Shown piece by piece: positions 45,862 to 54,809 of a DNA stretch of 64,000 nucleotides. This DNA comes from JABMMZ01 sp040403495. GTDB taxonomy: Bacteria > Bacteroidota > Bacteroidia > NS11-12g > UBA955. The translations under genes and the position numbers were made by a program. The stretch lies in NCBI GenBank assembly GCA_040403495.1, contig JBBAKM010000008.1, positions 37,272 to 101,271 of the forward strand. The letters are read 5' to 3'. Each line of letters opens with the position of its first letter. Within the stretch, counting starts at the first letter, position 1. Under the pieces are notes generated by a model. The model ran no database searches. It was not told the origin of the DNA and saw only the letters and a program-made list of their open reading frames with translations.

Positions 45862-47676
45862 CTAACGGGTGTATTTGTATTTGCGAATAAAGTAGTTGAT
45901 GACACCAAATAAAAACACCATTAACACAGGTAAAATGGTATTAAATAGTTGCCAAAAGGTTTTCTCTTTAACCCATTGACTGTCGTTTTTAGGCGCATTT
46001 ATCAATGGTCTGTTAAGTAAACGCATGTTTATCTCCTTGGTTCGTATGTCTATTAATCCACTTTCGTCAAACATGTAATCAAAGCAGTTCAATAGAAACT
46101 TTTTATTCGCAAATTGTCTTCCTGTTTCTCTGTCAAATCCCAAAGGATATACTTCGCCTGTTGATTTTTTAACGTAGTTTAGTCCAATGTCTCCATCGGC
46201 AATAACAATCATGCTGTTGTTTTCAACCGATTCTTTAACCGGGAATTCATATATTTTGTCCGGTCTACGGAAGTTGGATTTAAACGAACCCTCTAATAAA
46301 ACGCCCGCAACTTGTGTGCCTTGTTTAAAGGTTTTTAGGTAGTTGATGTCTCTGTTGTTGGCTACTATTGCTAAGTCAACAAAGGAAGGGGCATCTTGTA
46401 ATTTTGTTCTGTCACTACTCAATAATAAGTTGGTAATATTCAGGTTTTTTCTTGAGATAGGTTTAAGGGTGCCACTGTATCTTCCCCATACTACTTCTAA
46501 GTTTTTGACAATAGGGTGGTTGTTGTTTTTGAAAGCAAATACTGGATAATAAACCCACGGAAAAGGAACCATTTGATTGGCTCTTGAAGGGTCGTTTAAT
46601 ACAATATTATTACAATTCAAGTCGAGCAATAGGTTTGAATTTAAACGCACCCCGTAGTTGAAAAGTAGTGTTCTTAAATTTTCATTGTCATAGTCAGGGA
46701 AAAATGCTTTGGAATACACTCTTAAACTGTCGTGTTCTGCCATTATTGGGTCAACCATCCAGATGGTTTTACCACCATTCATTATGTATTGATCGATGAT
46801 ATAGGCTTCGTCTTTTTGAAGTTTTTGTGTTGGTTTGCAAATGACAATGCCATCATATTCCTTGAATTTCTCCAATGTTTTAGCCACAATCATTTTGCCT
46901 AATGAATCGTAATTTTGTGTTTTTTCGGTTAGGTAAACAAATTGAGATAAGAAGTTTTCATCACCAAGGTTAAAGAACAATCTATCTACTGAAAGATTCT
47001 CACTCAATGAGTTAAGTAAGTCATCCATTTGAACGGCCTCAGGTTCTCCATGGCCATATAAAAAGGCAATTTTTTTAGGTTGCTTGTTGATGCATTTTCT
47101 GATAACATTGGCTATTTCATATTCCAAACCTTCAATAGATTTATTGATTGAGGTTTCTTCGGCCCTGCCAAATTCGGTGTTTAATAAATTGATGACATAC
47201 TCTTTGTCTGCGCCATAGCTCACTTCGGCTGCCGGAAGAATTAAATTCCTTTTTTGTTGGTCGGCATCCATTTCTATGTCGTTGTAATACATCACCCCTT
47301 TTTCACTCAATTGTTTGATGATTTCCGATTTTTCTTTGTCCGTTTTGTCAACAAAGACATTTTCAAACTCAAAATCTATTTTATTGCCACTCAAATCTCT
47401 AAATTCTCTTAGAATATCAATCGTTGCAGTCCTTAATCTTTTAAATTTTGAGGATAAGTTATCGCCCTCTAGATACACTTTGATGTACATTCTGTCATCA
47501 ATTTTTTGAGCTAATTCTTTTGACGTTTGAGAAAGTGTAAATCTCTTTTCTTTCGTTAAATCTAGCTTTTTGTAAAATTGTGAAGAAAGGATATTGGCAA
47601 CAACAATGACAAAAACCAGAACAACTAGTTCTAATAACGATTGATATTTATAACTGCGTTTACTCATTTTTACCAT
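45862..47676 (-). CDS. gldG: Gliding motility ABC-transporter-associated protein GldG
   Basis: This 604-residue protein has an N-terminal membrane helix (LLELVVLVFVIVVANIL) and a typical GldG start (DLTKEKRFTLSQTSKEL). A large periplasmic domain follows (KKIAFLYGHGEPEAVQMDD, KTIWMVDPIMAEHDS) and a C-terminal membrane helix (FNTILPVLMVFLFGVINYFIRKY). GldG works with GldF and GldA in an ABC complex linked to gliding. The first ATG overlaps gldF by 7 bp; a second ATG three codons later is equally likely. Confidence 0.92.
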   Translation of the reverse strand: MVKMSKRSYKYQSLLELVVLVFVIVVANILSSQFYKKLDLTKEKRFTLSQTSKELAQKIDDRMYIKVYLEGDNLSSKFKRLRTATIDILREFRDLSGNKIDFEFENVFVDKTDKEKSEIIKQLSEKGVMYYNDIEMDADQQKRNLILPAAEVSYGADKEYVINLLNTEFGRAEETSINKSIEGLEYEIANVIRKCINKQPKKIAFLYGHGEPEAVQMDDLLNSLSENLSVDRLFFNLGDENFLSQFVYLTEKTQNYDSLGKMIVAKTLEKFKEYDGIVICKPTQKLQKDEAYIIDQYIMNGGKTIWMVDPIMAEHDSLRVYSKAFFPDYDNENLRTLLFNYGVRLNSNLLLDLNCNNIVLNDPSRANQMVPFPWVYYPVFAFKNNNHPIVKNLEVVWGRYSGTLKPISRKNLNITNLLLSSDRTKLQDAPSFVDLAIVANNRDINYLKTFKQGTQVAGVLLEGSFKSNFRRPDKIYEFPVKESVENNSMIVIADGDIGLNYVKKSTGEVYPLGFDRETGRQFANKKFLLNCFDYMFDESGLIDIRTKEINMRLLNRPLINAPKNDSQWVKEKTFWQLFNTILPVLMVFLFGVINYFIRKYKYTR

Positions 47677-48398
47677 TTTCTGCTGTTTAATTTAATTTTA
47701 GTTAACCACACAAATAATACAATCAGACTCACGAAATAGAGTATATCTCTTGTATCAACAATACCTCTACTGATGTTTTTGTAATGGTAATTGATGCCTA
47801 ACCATTCCACAAAGAAGTTGTTGTTTTTGAGCCATTCAAAAGAACCTAAAAAATCGAATACAGTGAATATAAAAAAAGATAAAAACATGCTTAGTATAAA
47901 TGATACGATTTGATTGTCTGTTATAATGCTCGAAAATAAGCCAATTGAAATGTAGCCGGCACTTAATAAAAGCAAACCAATGTAACTTCCAATCAGTGCG
48001 CCTGTGTCAATATTCCCAACGGGAACAGAAAGTTTATGAACGGTATAATAATAAAGCAAGGTTGGCAAAATAGCCAAAACAACAATCGTTAAGGCTGCAA
48101 AAAATTTACCCATTATAATGCCCATGTCACTAATCGGTTTGGTTGTTAAAGTCTCGAAAGTGCCTGTTTTTTTCTCTTCACTAAAGGAACGCATCGTAAT
48201 AGCGGAAATCAAAAAGATGAATATAACAGGGGCGAGTTCAAACAAGGGGTCGATATTGGCATAACCATTGTCTAAAATATTGGTTTCTTTGAAAACCCAT
48301 AAAAATAAGCCATTTGCGATAAGAAATACCACTATGACTATAATTGCGATAAGGGAACTAAGGAAACTTCTTACCTCTTTTAAAAAAATACTATACAT
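47670..48398 (-). CDS. gldF: Gliding motility ABC transporter permease GldF
   Basis: This 242-residue ABC-2 type permease has six hydrophobic segments. Key sites are MYSIFLKEVRSFLSSLI at the N-terminus and the coupling loop MRSFSEEKKTGTFETL TTKPIS-type region near residues 70-90 (characteristic of ABC-2 permeases). It lies 3 bp downstream of gldA and overlaps gldG by 7 bp, so the three are translated together. Confidence 0.92.
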   Translation of the reverse strand: MYSIFLKEVRSFLSSLIAIIVIVVFLIANGLFLWVFKETNILDNGYANIDPLFELAPVIFIFLISAITMRSFSEEKKTGTFETLTTKPISDMGIIMGKFFAALTIVVLAILPTLLYYYTVHKLSVPVGNIDTGALIGSYIGLLLLSAGYISIGLFSSIITDNQIVSFILSMFLSFFIFTVFDFLGSFEWLKNNNFFVEWLGINYHYKNISRGIVDTRDILYFVSLIVLFVWLTKIKLNSRKW

Positions 48399-48401
48399 GG
48401 T

Positions 48402-49313
48402 TTATGGGTTCGTAACGTTTTTAAATAAATCTTCTAATGTGTTTTCCATCAATTTTAATTCGTGAATAAACAATTGATTTTGCACTGCAAATTGGAACAA
48501 TTGTTCTTTGAGTGTATTCTCTTCAACCGCAGATTCTATAACAAAGGTATCGCCATTTTCACTCATAATATCACCTAGTTTTTGAAGTTCAGTGACAAGA
48601 GTTGGGGCAATGGACTTGCTGAAAGTTACTGACACTTGAATGCGATTGTTTAAATGGCTTTTCAATTCACTCGGATTGCCGTTTGCCACAATTATCCCTT
48701 TGTTGATAATAATAACGCGGTTACACATGGCTTCCACTTCCTGCATAATGTGAGTCGATAGCATTACCGTTTTGTCTTTCCCGATTGTTTTAATAAGATT
48801 CCTAATTTCAACAATTTGATTCGGGTCGAGTCCACTTGTAGGTTCATCCAAAATAAGAACAGAAGGGTTATGAATCATTGCTTGCGCCAATCCCACTCTT
48901 TGTCTATATCCTTTGGAAAGCTGACTTATTTTTTTGTTTTGTTCAATCCCCAAACCAGTAATATCAATCATCTCTTTTACCTTTTGTGTAATGTTTGACA
49001 ATTGATAAGTGGAAGCCACAAATTGTAAAAACTCCTTCACATACATGTCCATATACAAAGGATTATGCTCGGGAAGATATCCTATCTGTCTTCTAACTTC
49101 AATGCTTTTTTCTTCCACGTTCATTCCGTTAATACTCGCTTTGCCTGAACTTGGCGGAATGTAACAGGTTAATATTTTCATTGTTGTGGTTTTGCCAGCA
49201 CCATTTGGGCCTAAAAAACCAATGATTTCTCCACTGTTTACCTCAAAAGAAATATCATTGACAGCTTTTTGAGAGCCATATATTTTTGTTAAATTTTCTA
49301 CACGTATTGACAC
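48402..49313 (-). CDS. gldA: Gliding motility ABC transporter ATP-binding protein GldA
   Basis: This 303-residue ATPase has Walker A GPNGAGKTTT, Q-loop YLPEHNPLY, signature LSKGYRQRVGLAQAM, Walker B VLILDEPTSGLD and switch His in LSTHIMQE. The DrrA-like C-terminal domain follows. The first residues MSIRVENLTKIYGSQKA fit GldA. In Flavobacterium johnsoniae gldA is unlinked from gldFG; here it is the first gene of the operon, so the ATPase-permease pairing is direct. Confidence 0.9.
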   Translation of the reverse strand: MSIRVENLTKIYGSQKAVNDISFEVNSGEIIGFLGPNGAGKTTTMKILTCYIPPSSGKASINGMNVEEKSIEVRRQIGYLPEHNPLYMDMYVKEFLQFVASTYQLSNITQKVKEMIDITGLGIEQNKKISQLSKGYRQRVGLAQAMIHNPSVLILDEPTSGLDPNQIVEIRNLIKTIGKDKTVMLSTHIMQEVEAMCNRVIIINKGIIVANGNPSELKSHLNNRIQVSVTFSKSIAPTLVTELQKLGDIMSENGDTFVIESAVEENTLKEQLFQFAVQNQLFIHELKLMENTLEDLFKNVTNP

Positions 49314-49376
49314 GATTGCTAGACTCTTTTATTTATTGTTGCGAATTTAATGCGTTTTTTAAATTTATCGATATCT

Positions 49377-50837
49377 TTATTGTACCGATTCTAATTCCCA
49401 AACAGAGAAATTGCCAATTTTATTGTACAGTTTAATCCCCTGAAGTGAATTAACTTTATTTAGGTCTGTATTCTCTTCATTTACAATTAAATATTTGACA
49501 TTGTCTCGTCTCATTGTTTCAAAATAAGGTATCCCATTTTTCAATGCAGTTAGTTCTTCAATGTGTTCAAAGGAATAACCCTTGGTTTGGGTAAAATAAA
49601 AATAAACGCAACCCGATAGGTCGGAACCTATTACCACTTTGCTATTGGCGGGAATGCTTGACCTCAATTGTGCTAAGGTTTTGGTATTTACAAATTCCAT
49701 AGGTAATTGCCATTTGTTTTCGGTCCATCTCGAAGGGATAATTCGTGCCATAGACCAACCCATTTGTAATAGGAGAATGATACTTGCCAATTTGATGGCC
49801 TGTTTTTGAGTTTTGATTAACTGAATAGCTGCAAAAATCAAAAAGGGAATCAGTGAGATAAAGTAATAACTGTGGTGTTTGAATCGTTCAATGGCCACCA
49901 CATAAAATAGGAGAAACGACAACATGCCAATGACTACAAAAGCAATGTTTGAAGTGAATTTAAATCTGCGCCACGTTTTGAAAGTTAAGTAAATCAGGGC
50001 AATCAAAAGCGGCCACCCCACTATTAACTCAGGGGTATCTATGGTTAAGTTATTGACAAAAGTATTAAACTTCTCTTGGATAGTGATGGGTTTTATCCAA
50101 AGACCATATTCACGTAAATTGTTTTTTTCGGTCAATTTTAAGGCGTATTGATACCATAAAATTACCAAAGAAGTGGTTGCGAATGTTGCAAGACTGAGGT
50201 AAATAAGGTTTTTTCGATCCCATTTAAAATAGACAATACTCGCAAAGGGGATTATTAAAAATTGAAATTTAATAAGTCCGGCGATAACAGCGAATAATGT
50301 CGCCAATAACAAAGTGGAAATTTGTCGTTTTTGTGACAGTTTGATAAAATAATACAATGCAAATAATGCCATACTCAATGCCATAATATCAGGCATAGCA
50401 TTGGCACTGTCATAGAATAAAATAGGGTTGAATAGCAAGAAAAGGGAGCCTAAAAAAGCGGTAAAAGGCTTGATTTTTTGTAAAATAAGAATTTTATAAA
50501 AAGCCAATAGTCCCAAAGAAAAAAGGAGTAAACTGTATATTCGGGCAATACTATTGTGGGTCCCCAAAAATTTGTAAATAATAGCTAAACCCCATTCGTA
50601 AAGAGGGAAATGAGAGCCCGTAATGCCATTGGTCTCATTTCTACGGTCAATTTTGGGTTCAAGAATATTAAAACCTTCTTCTGTGAAATTATTGGCCATA
50701 GCCAAAGTATTACATTGCCTCCAAACATGAACACCACAGGGTGGCGCATTCAATATAAAAAAGTGCGAAACAATACTAATGACGCTAAAGAGAATTAGCA
50801 CCAAGTATCGGTTGTTAAACAGAGGCGAGTTTACCAA
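49377..50837 (-). CDS. Integral-membrane glycosyltransferase (GT39/ArnT-like)
   Basis: This 486-residue protein has about ten membrane helices and an early periplasmic loop typical of polyprenyl-phosphate-sugar transferases (APPCGVHVWRQCNT, with acidic residues in NFTEEGFNILEPKID). A small soluble C-terminal domain follows (STALKNGIPYFETM-like region). It probably moves a sugar from a lipid carrier onto an acceptor on the periplasmic side. Acceptor unknown. It overlaps the 3' end of the upstream lipoprotein gene by 7 bp. Confidence 0.8.
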   Translation of the reverse strand: MVNSPLFNNRYLVLILFSVISIVSHFFILNAPPCGVHVWRQCNTLAMANNFTEEGFNILEPKIDRRNETNGITGSHFPLYEWGLAIIYKFLGTHNSIARIYSLLLFSLGLLAFYKILILQKIKPFTAFLGSLFLLFNPILFYDSANAMPDIMALSMALFALYYFIKLSQKRQISTLLLATLFAVIAGLIKFQFLIIPFASIVYFKWDRKNLIYLSLATFATTSLVILWYQYALKLTEKNNLREYGLWIKPITIQEKFNTFVNNLTIDTPELIVGWPLLIALIYLTFKTWRRFKFTSNIAFVVIGMLSFLLFYVVAIERFKHHSYYFISLIPFLIFAAIQLIKTQKQAIKLASIILLLQMGWSMARIIPSRWTENKWQLPMEFVNTKTLAQLRSSIPANSKVVIGSDLSGCVYFYFTQTKGYSFEHIEELTALKNGIPYFETMRRDNVKYLIVNEENTDLNKVNSLQGIKLYNKIGNFSVWELESVQ

Positions 50838-51277
50838 GTATGATCGATTATAATTTTCCAGTTATTGTCCATTTTTTTCAAAACAAGAGAAAATAAACCA
50901 CTGTTTTGAGTAGAATCTTTACTTACCACCCAATTGCCTGTCACATTGGCCAATTCATTGTTGCGGTCCAAAGGCGTTACTTTTAGGTTCACAAAATTAA
51001 GCGTTCCCATTTCTTTGGGCGTAGGGTAGGATTTTTTGTATTGCTCACTTACGGCATTGTATCCATTGTTAATGCCATTTTTGGTAATAAACTTAAGCGA
51101 ATCGGAGTTCCAATACCCAATCATAAATTCATCCACACTGCCTCGGTTCCAACCATCAGTTTGTTTGTTGATGACACTCAAAATGGCTTGTTCTTCTTGT
51201 TCAAATGTTGGGGTCGGTGTTTTGCTTTCTTGACAAGCAAATAATAAAAGGGCAAATAGGATGAATATTGGTTTCAT
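50831..51277 (-). CDS. SnoaL/DUF4440-like lipoprotein
   Basis: I start it at the ATG at 51277 (148 residues), which gives signal peptide MKPIFILFALLLFAC with the lipid Cys at 15. The mature part has the NTF2/SnoaL-like pattern: EEQAILSVINKQTDGWNRGSV, then GYWNSDSLKFI and a final NWKIIIDHTW. Such domains either bind small molecules or hydrolyse them; no catalytic residues can be assigned. It is coupled to the GT39-like gene by a 7 bp overlap. Confidence 0.75.
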   Translation of the reverse strand: MKPIFILFALLLFACQESKTPTPTFEQEEQAILSVINKQTDGWNRGSVDEFMIGYWNSDSLKFITKNGINNGYNAVSEQYKKSYPTPKEMGTLNFVNLKVTPLDRNNELANVTGNWVVSKDSTQNSGLFSLVLKKMDNNWKIIIDHTW

Positions 51278-51372
51278 TTTAAAAATAATTATCAAATTTA
51301 AACTTAGTTTTGCAACTCAATTTCTTGCAATAATAATTAAAAATGTGAGAGAATGTATTAAAAAAGATAAGA

Positions 51373-52416
51373 TTGAGTAAAACAGTTGATTATATTATAG
51401 TCGGGCAGGGTTTGGCTGGCACTTGGATTGGGTTTCAGTTAATAAAAAAAGGGTATTCCATAATGGTAGTCAATCACTCTAGTTTGAGTAACAGTTCATG
51501 GGTGGCAGGAGGCTTGTACAATCCATTGTTGGCCAAAAGACAAAAACTGTCATACCTCGCCCATGAAATCTATCCGCACATTGAATCTGTGTATGAGGAA
51601 ATAGAAACTTATATCAACCATTCAGTATTAAAAGCTGAGCCCATTCAATACATTATCGAATCTATAGAAGAGTTAAATACTTGGTCCGTATTGTGCGAAA
51701 CCGAGGCTTATAAACCTTTTGTAAAAATGATTGATTTTGTTGATGTCCCTTCCATTGATGCCCCTTATGGTGGTGTTCAAATTCAACATTCAGGTTGGGT
51801 GAATATTCCCGAATTATTGCAAGCTTTCAGGGCAAAATTAGTTGCAGAAATGGCTTACCTCGACGAAGTTTTTATGCAAGAGGACTTATTAATTAATGCA
51901 GAAGGTGTTAATTATAAAGGCATTAAGGCAAAAGCGATTGTTTATGCCCAAGGAACACCCACTTTTCATCAGGATATTATCAGACTGAAACCTGCAAAAG
52001 GGGAGATTTTAAGAGTCAATATACCACAATTAGAGTTGCCTTTCATTCCGCAGCAAGGGGTTTTTATGTTGCCATTAGGGGATGGAAACTTCAAAATTGG
52101 TTCTACTTTTGAGTGGAAAGATTTGAGTGACATTACAACTGAAGATGGCAAGGAACAATTGCTTAAAAAATGGCAAAATTATTACAAGGGGGCATTTACA
52201 ATAACAGGACAAGAGGCGGGTGTGCGCCCATCGAGCAATGATAGGCGACCAATATTGGGGGCGCTTGACCAGAATAACAAAAGTTTTGTATTTAATGGAT
52301 TGGGATCAAAAGGGGTTGCATTGGCTCCTTATTTTAGTTCGCAATTGGCCAACTTTATAACAGAAGGAACTGCCATAGACAAAGAAGTGGATTTAAAAAG
52401 ATTTAAATGGCTGTAA
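51373..52416 (+). CDS. FAD-dependent amino-acid-oxidase-like oxidoreductase
   Basis: This 347-residue protein has the dinucleotide motif VGQGLAGTWIGF at the N-terminus and the DAO-family C-terminal region (GVRPSSNDRRPILG, VFNGLGSKGVALAPY). The start is TTG at 51373: no ATG or GTG occurs in frame between the upstream TGA and the FAD motif, so TTG is the only usual codon. Substrate unknown (amine or amino acid). Its 3' end overlaps the convergent rnc gene by 14 bp. Confidence 0.82.
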   Translation: MSKTVDYIIVGQGLAGTWIGFQLIKKGYSIMVVNHSSLSNSSWVAGGLYNPLLAKRQKLSYLAHEIYPHIESVYEEIETYINHSVLKAEPIQYIIESIEELNTWSVLCETEAYKPFVKMIDFVDVPSIDAPYGGVQIQHSGWVNIPELLQAFRAKLVAEMAYLDEVFMQEDLLINAEGVNYKGIKAKAIVYAQGTPTFHQDIIRLKPAKGEILRVNIPQLELPFIPQQGVFMLPLGDGNFKIGSTFEWKDLSDITTEDGKEQLLKKWQNYYKGAFTITGQEAGVRPSSNDRRPILGALDQNNKSFVFNGLGSKGVALAPYFSSQLANFITEGTAIDKEVDLKRFKWL

Positions 52417-53131
52417 GGGTGCAATATTTTTCACTTGCCAATTCCTCTGCTACTTTTTTCGACTGATTTCTACCTTCACAAACCACTTCATCATCAATGA
52501 TTATTTGGATATTATAAACCTTGCGTTTGTTTTCTTCATCAACCCTAAGTAGAGAATATTCAATTTTACGTTTCTCTTTTTGAGCCCATTTTATCAGCTT
52601 GGCTTTGTAGCTAAGTTCTTCAATAACGATAGCATCAAAATCGATGTAATTTTCGATAATATGGTTAATTATAAAGCGTTTGGTAAAGGCAAATCCTTTG
52701 TCGATATAGATTGCGCCAATCAATGCTTCCAGGGCATTCCCTGCTAAAGTTTCCATCAGACTGGGCTGATTGTTTAGCTTTTTGTCATAATTGAGTATGC
52801 CCAAAATGCCCATTTTTTTGCCAATTTGATTGAGCTTGTTTCTGCCTACAATTTTAGATCGCGTTTCGGTTAAAAAGCCTTCGTCTTTGTAGGGGAATTT
52901 GTTGTATAGTTTTTCGGCAATCACCATTCCCAAAACAGAATCACCAAGAAATTCCATTCTTTCATTGTTGATTTTTTTGTGCGGAATCTGATTGTGGTTG
53001 TATGAATTGTGTGTTAGCGCAATTTTATACAGACTTAGTTTTTGGGGGTAGAATCCCAAAAGATTGTAAATTTTTTGATAAAGTGCCTTTTCCTTAGAAA
53101 AATGTCTGAGATAAAAATTGAGTAATAACAA
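52403..53131 (-). CDS. rnc: Ribonuclease III
   Basis: This 242-residue protein has the signature NNERMEFLGDSVLGMVIAE with its catalytic Glu and Asp, and a second acidic site ALEALIGAIYIDKGF. The double-stranded-RNA-binding domain follows (IDDEVVCEGRNQSKKVAEELASEKY). It processes rRNA and structured mRNAs. It is the third gene of the acpP-fabF-rnc unit, starting 5 bp after fabF. Confidence 0.94.
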   Translation of the reverse strand: MLLLNFYLRHFSKEKALYQKIYNLLGFYPQKLSLYKIALTHNSYNHNQIPHKKINNERMEFLGDSVLGMVIAEKLYNKFPYKDEGFLTETRSKIVGRNKLNQIGKKMGILGILNYDKKLNNQPSLMETLAGNALEALIGAIYIDKGFAFTKRFIINHIIENYIDFDAIVIEELSYKAKLIKWAQKEKRKIEYSLLRVDEENKRKVYNIQIIIDDEVVCEGRNQSKKVAEELASEKYCTLTAI

Positions 53132-53136
53132 GAATC

Positions 53137-54384
53137 TTAGATTTTTTTGAAAACAACGGTAGCGTTGTGACCGCCAAATCCGAATGTGTTACTTAAAGCA
53201 TAATCAATGTTTTTTGTTTGTGCTTTATTGAAAGTAAGATTAAGTTTAGAGTCTATATTTTCATCATCTGTAAAATGATTAATAGTAGGAGGGACTAAAC
53301 TGTTATTCATAGCCAAGATAGTTGCAACCGCTTCAACTGCACCAGCACCACCCAATAAATGACCAGTCATTGATTTGGTAGAACTTATGTTTAAGTTGTA
53401 GGCGTGTTCACCAAATACAGCACCAATTGCTTTTAATTCAGCAATATCTCCAAGCGGCGTTGAAGTACCGTGAACATTGATGTAATCAATGTCTGTTGGT
53501 TTAAGATTGGCTTCTTCCAATGCCCAATTAAGAACGTTGATTACGCCTAAACCTTCAGGATGTGGAGCTGTTAAATGGTAAGCATCAGCACTTAAGCCTG
53601 TACCAACTATTTCGCAATAGATTTTAGCGCCTCTTGCTACGGCGTGTTCGTACTCTTCAAGAACAAGAGCGGCAGAACCTTCACCTAATACAAAACCATC
53701 GCGGTCTTTGTCAAACGGACGAGAAGCTGTTTTAGGGTCGTCGTTTCTTTCGCTTAATGCTTTCATGGTACAAAAACCACCTACAGAAGGTTCGTTAACA
53801 CAAGCCTCAGAACCACCTGTTACAATAATAGGGGTTTTGCCTAAGCGAATGTTTAAGAATGCATCGATAAGAGCGTTGTTACTTGAAGCACAAGCAGAAA
53901 CTGTGGTGTAATTTGGGCCACCAAAACCATATTTGATACTCACCAAGCCACCGGCAATGTCTGAGATCATTTTAGTAATAAAGAAAGGAGAAAAACGAGG
54001 TGTACCGTCGCCTCTTGCATAGTCTGCACTTTCATTGAAGAAAGAGGTTAAGCCACCAATACCAGAACCCCAAATGACACCCACTCTGGTTTTGTCTATT
54101 TTGTCTAAGTTTAAACCAGAATCTAAGATTGCTTGATCTGTTGTTACTGCGGCAAATTGCGCAAATCTATCCATCTTACGGGCCTCTTTACGGTCCATAA
54201 AATTCTCAGGATTAAATCCTTTTACTTCACAAGCGAATTTTGATTTGAATTTGGTGGTGTCAAACTGCGTAATCATATCAGCGCCGCTAACACCATTAGA
54301 TAAAGATTCCCAATACGATTGGACGTCGTTACCTATTGGTGTTAGAGCACCTAAGCCTGTAACTACTACACGTTTTAATTGCAT
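53137..54384 (-). CDS. fabF: 3-oxoacyl-[acyl-carrier-protein] synthase II
   Basis: This 415-residue condensing enzyme has catalytic Cys in VSACASSNNALIDAF and the two active His in NVHGTSTPLGD and STKSMTGHLLGGAG. The length and motifs are standard for FabF. It elongates acyl chains on the acyl carrier protein encoded 25 bp upstream. Nothing unusual was seen. Confidence 0.96.
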   Translation of the reverse strand: MQLKRVVVTGLGALTPIGNDVQSYWESLSNGVSGADMITQFDTTKFKSKFACEVKGFNPENFMDRKEARKMDRFAQFAAVTTDQAILDSGLNLDKIDKTRVGVIWGSGIGGLTSFFNESADYARGDGTPRFSPFFITKMISDIAGGLVSIKYGFGGPNYTTVSACASSNNALIDAFLNIRLGKTPIIVTGGSEACVNEPSVGGFCTMKALSERNDDPKTASRPFDKDRDGFVLGEGSAALVLEEYEHAVARGAKIYCEIVGTGLSADAYHLTAPHPEGLGVINVLNWALEEANLKPTDIDYINVHGTSTPLGDIAELKAIGAVFGEHAYNLNISSTKSMTGHLLGGAGAVEAVATILAMNNSLVPPTINHFTDDENIDSKLNLTFNKAQTKNIDYALSNTFGFGGHNATVVFKKI

Positions 54385-54409
54385 GTATGATGTTATAGGG
54401 GGTTAATGA

Positions 54410-54646
54410 TTATTTAGAATTGTTTTCAATATAAGTAATGGCATCACCTACTGTGCCAATTTTTTCAGCTTGCTCATCAGGGATTGCGATGTTGAACTCT
54501 TTTTCAAATTCCATGATTAATTCAACGGTGTCAAGTGAATCTGCACCTAAATCATTGGTGAAACTTGCCTCTGGAGTTACTTCACTTTCTTCTACGCCTA
54601 ATTTGTCAACGATGATTGATTTTACTTTTTCTGCTACTTCTGACAT
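54410..54646 (-). CDS. acpP: Acyl carrier protein
   Basis: This 78-residue acidic helical protein has the phosphopantetheine attachment serine (Ser37) in NDLGADSLDTVELIM. It carries growing acyl chains in fatty acid synthesis. It is the first gene of acpP-fabF-rnc, the usual order in Bacteroidota. Confidence 0.97.
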   Translation of the reverse strand: MSEVAEKVKSIIVDKLGVEESEVTPEASFTNDLGADSLDTVELIMEFEKEFNIAIPDEQAEKIGTVGDAITYIENNSK

Positions 54647-54797
54647 GATTTTTTTAAATTTGATTGGTGCAAATAACCATAATTTTAGAATAATATCACA
54701 ATTTTTTTTTAACGGATTTGAAATTTGGTTTATATGTATTTAATATTCTGATTATTAAATGTTTAATATATTTAATGTACGCATTAATTTATTTTAT

Positions 54798-54805
54798 TAC
54801 TTTTG
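54798..54805 (+). promoter_or_regulatory. Promoter -7 element, near-leaderless M28 peptidase gene
   Basis: TACTTTTG matches TAnnTTTG exactly and ends 4 bp before the ATG at 54810, so transcription should begin at or next to the start codon. The -33 box is weak. Confidence 0.45.
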
Positions 54806-54809
54806 TAGA

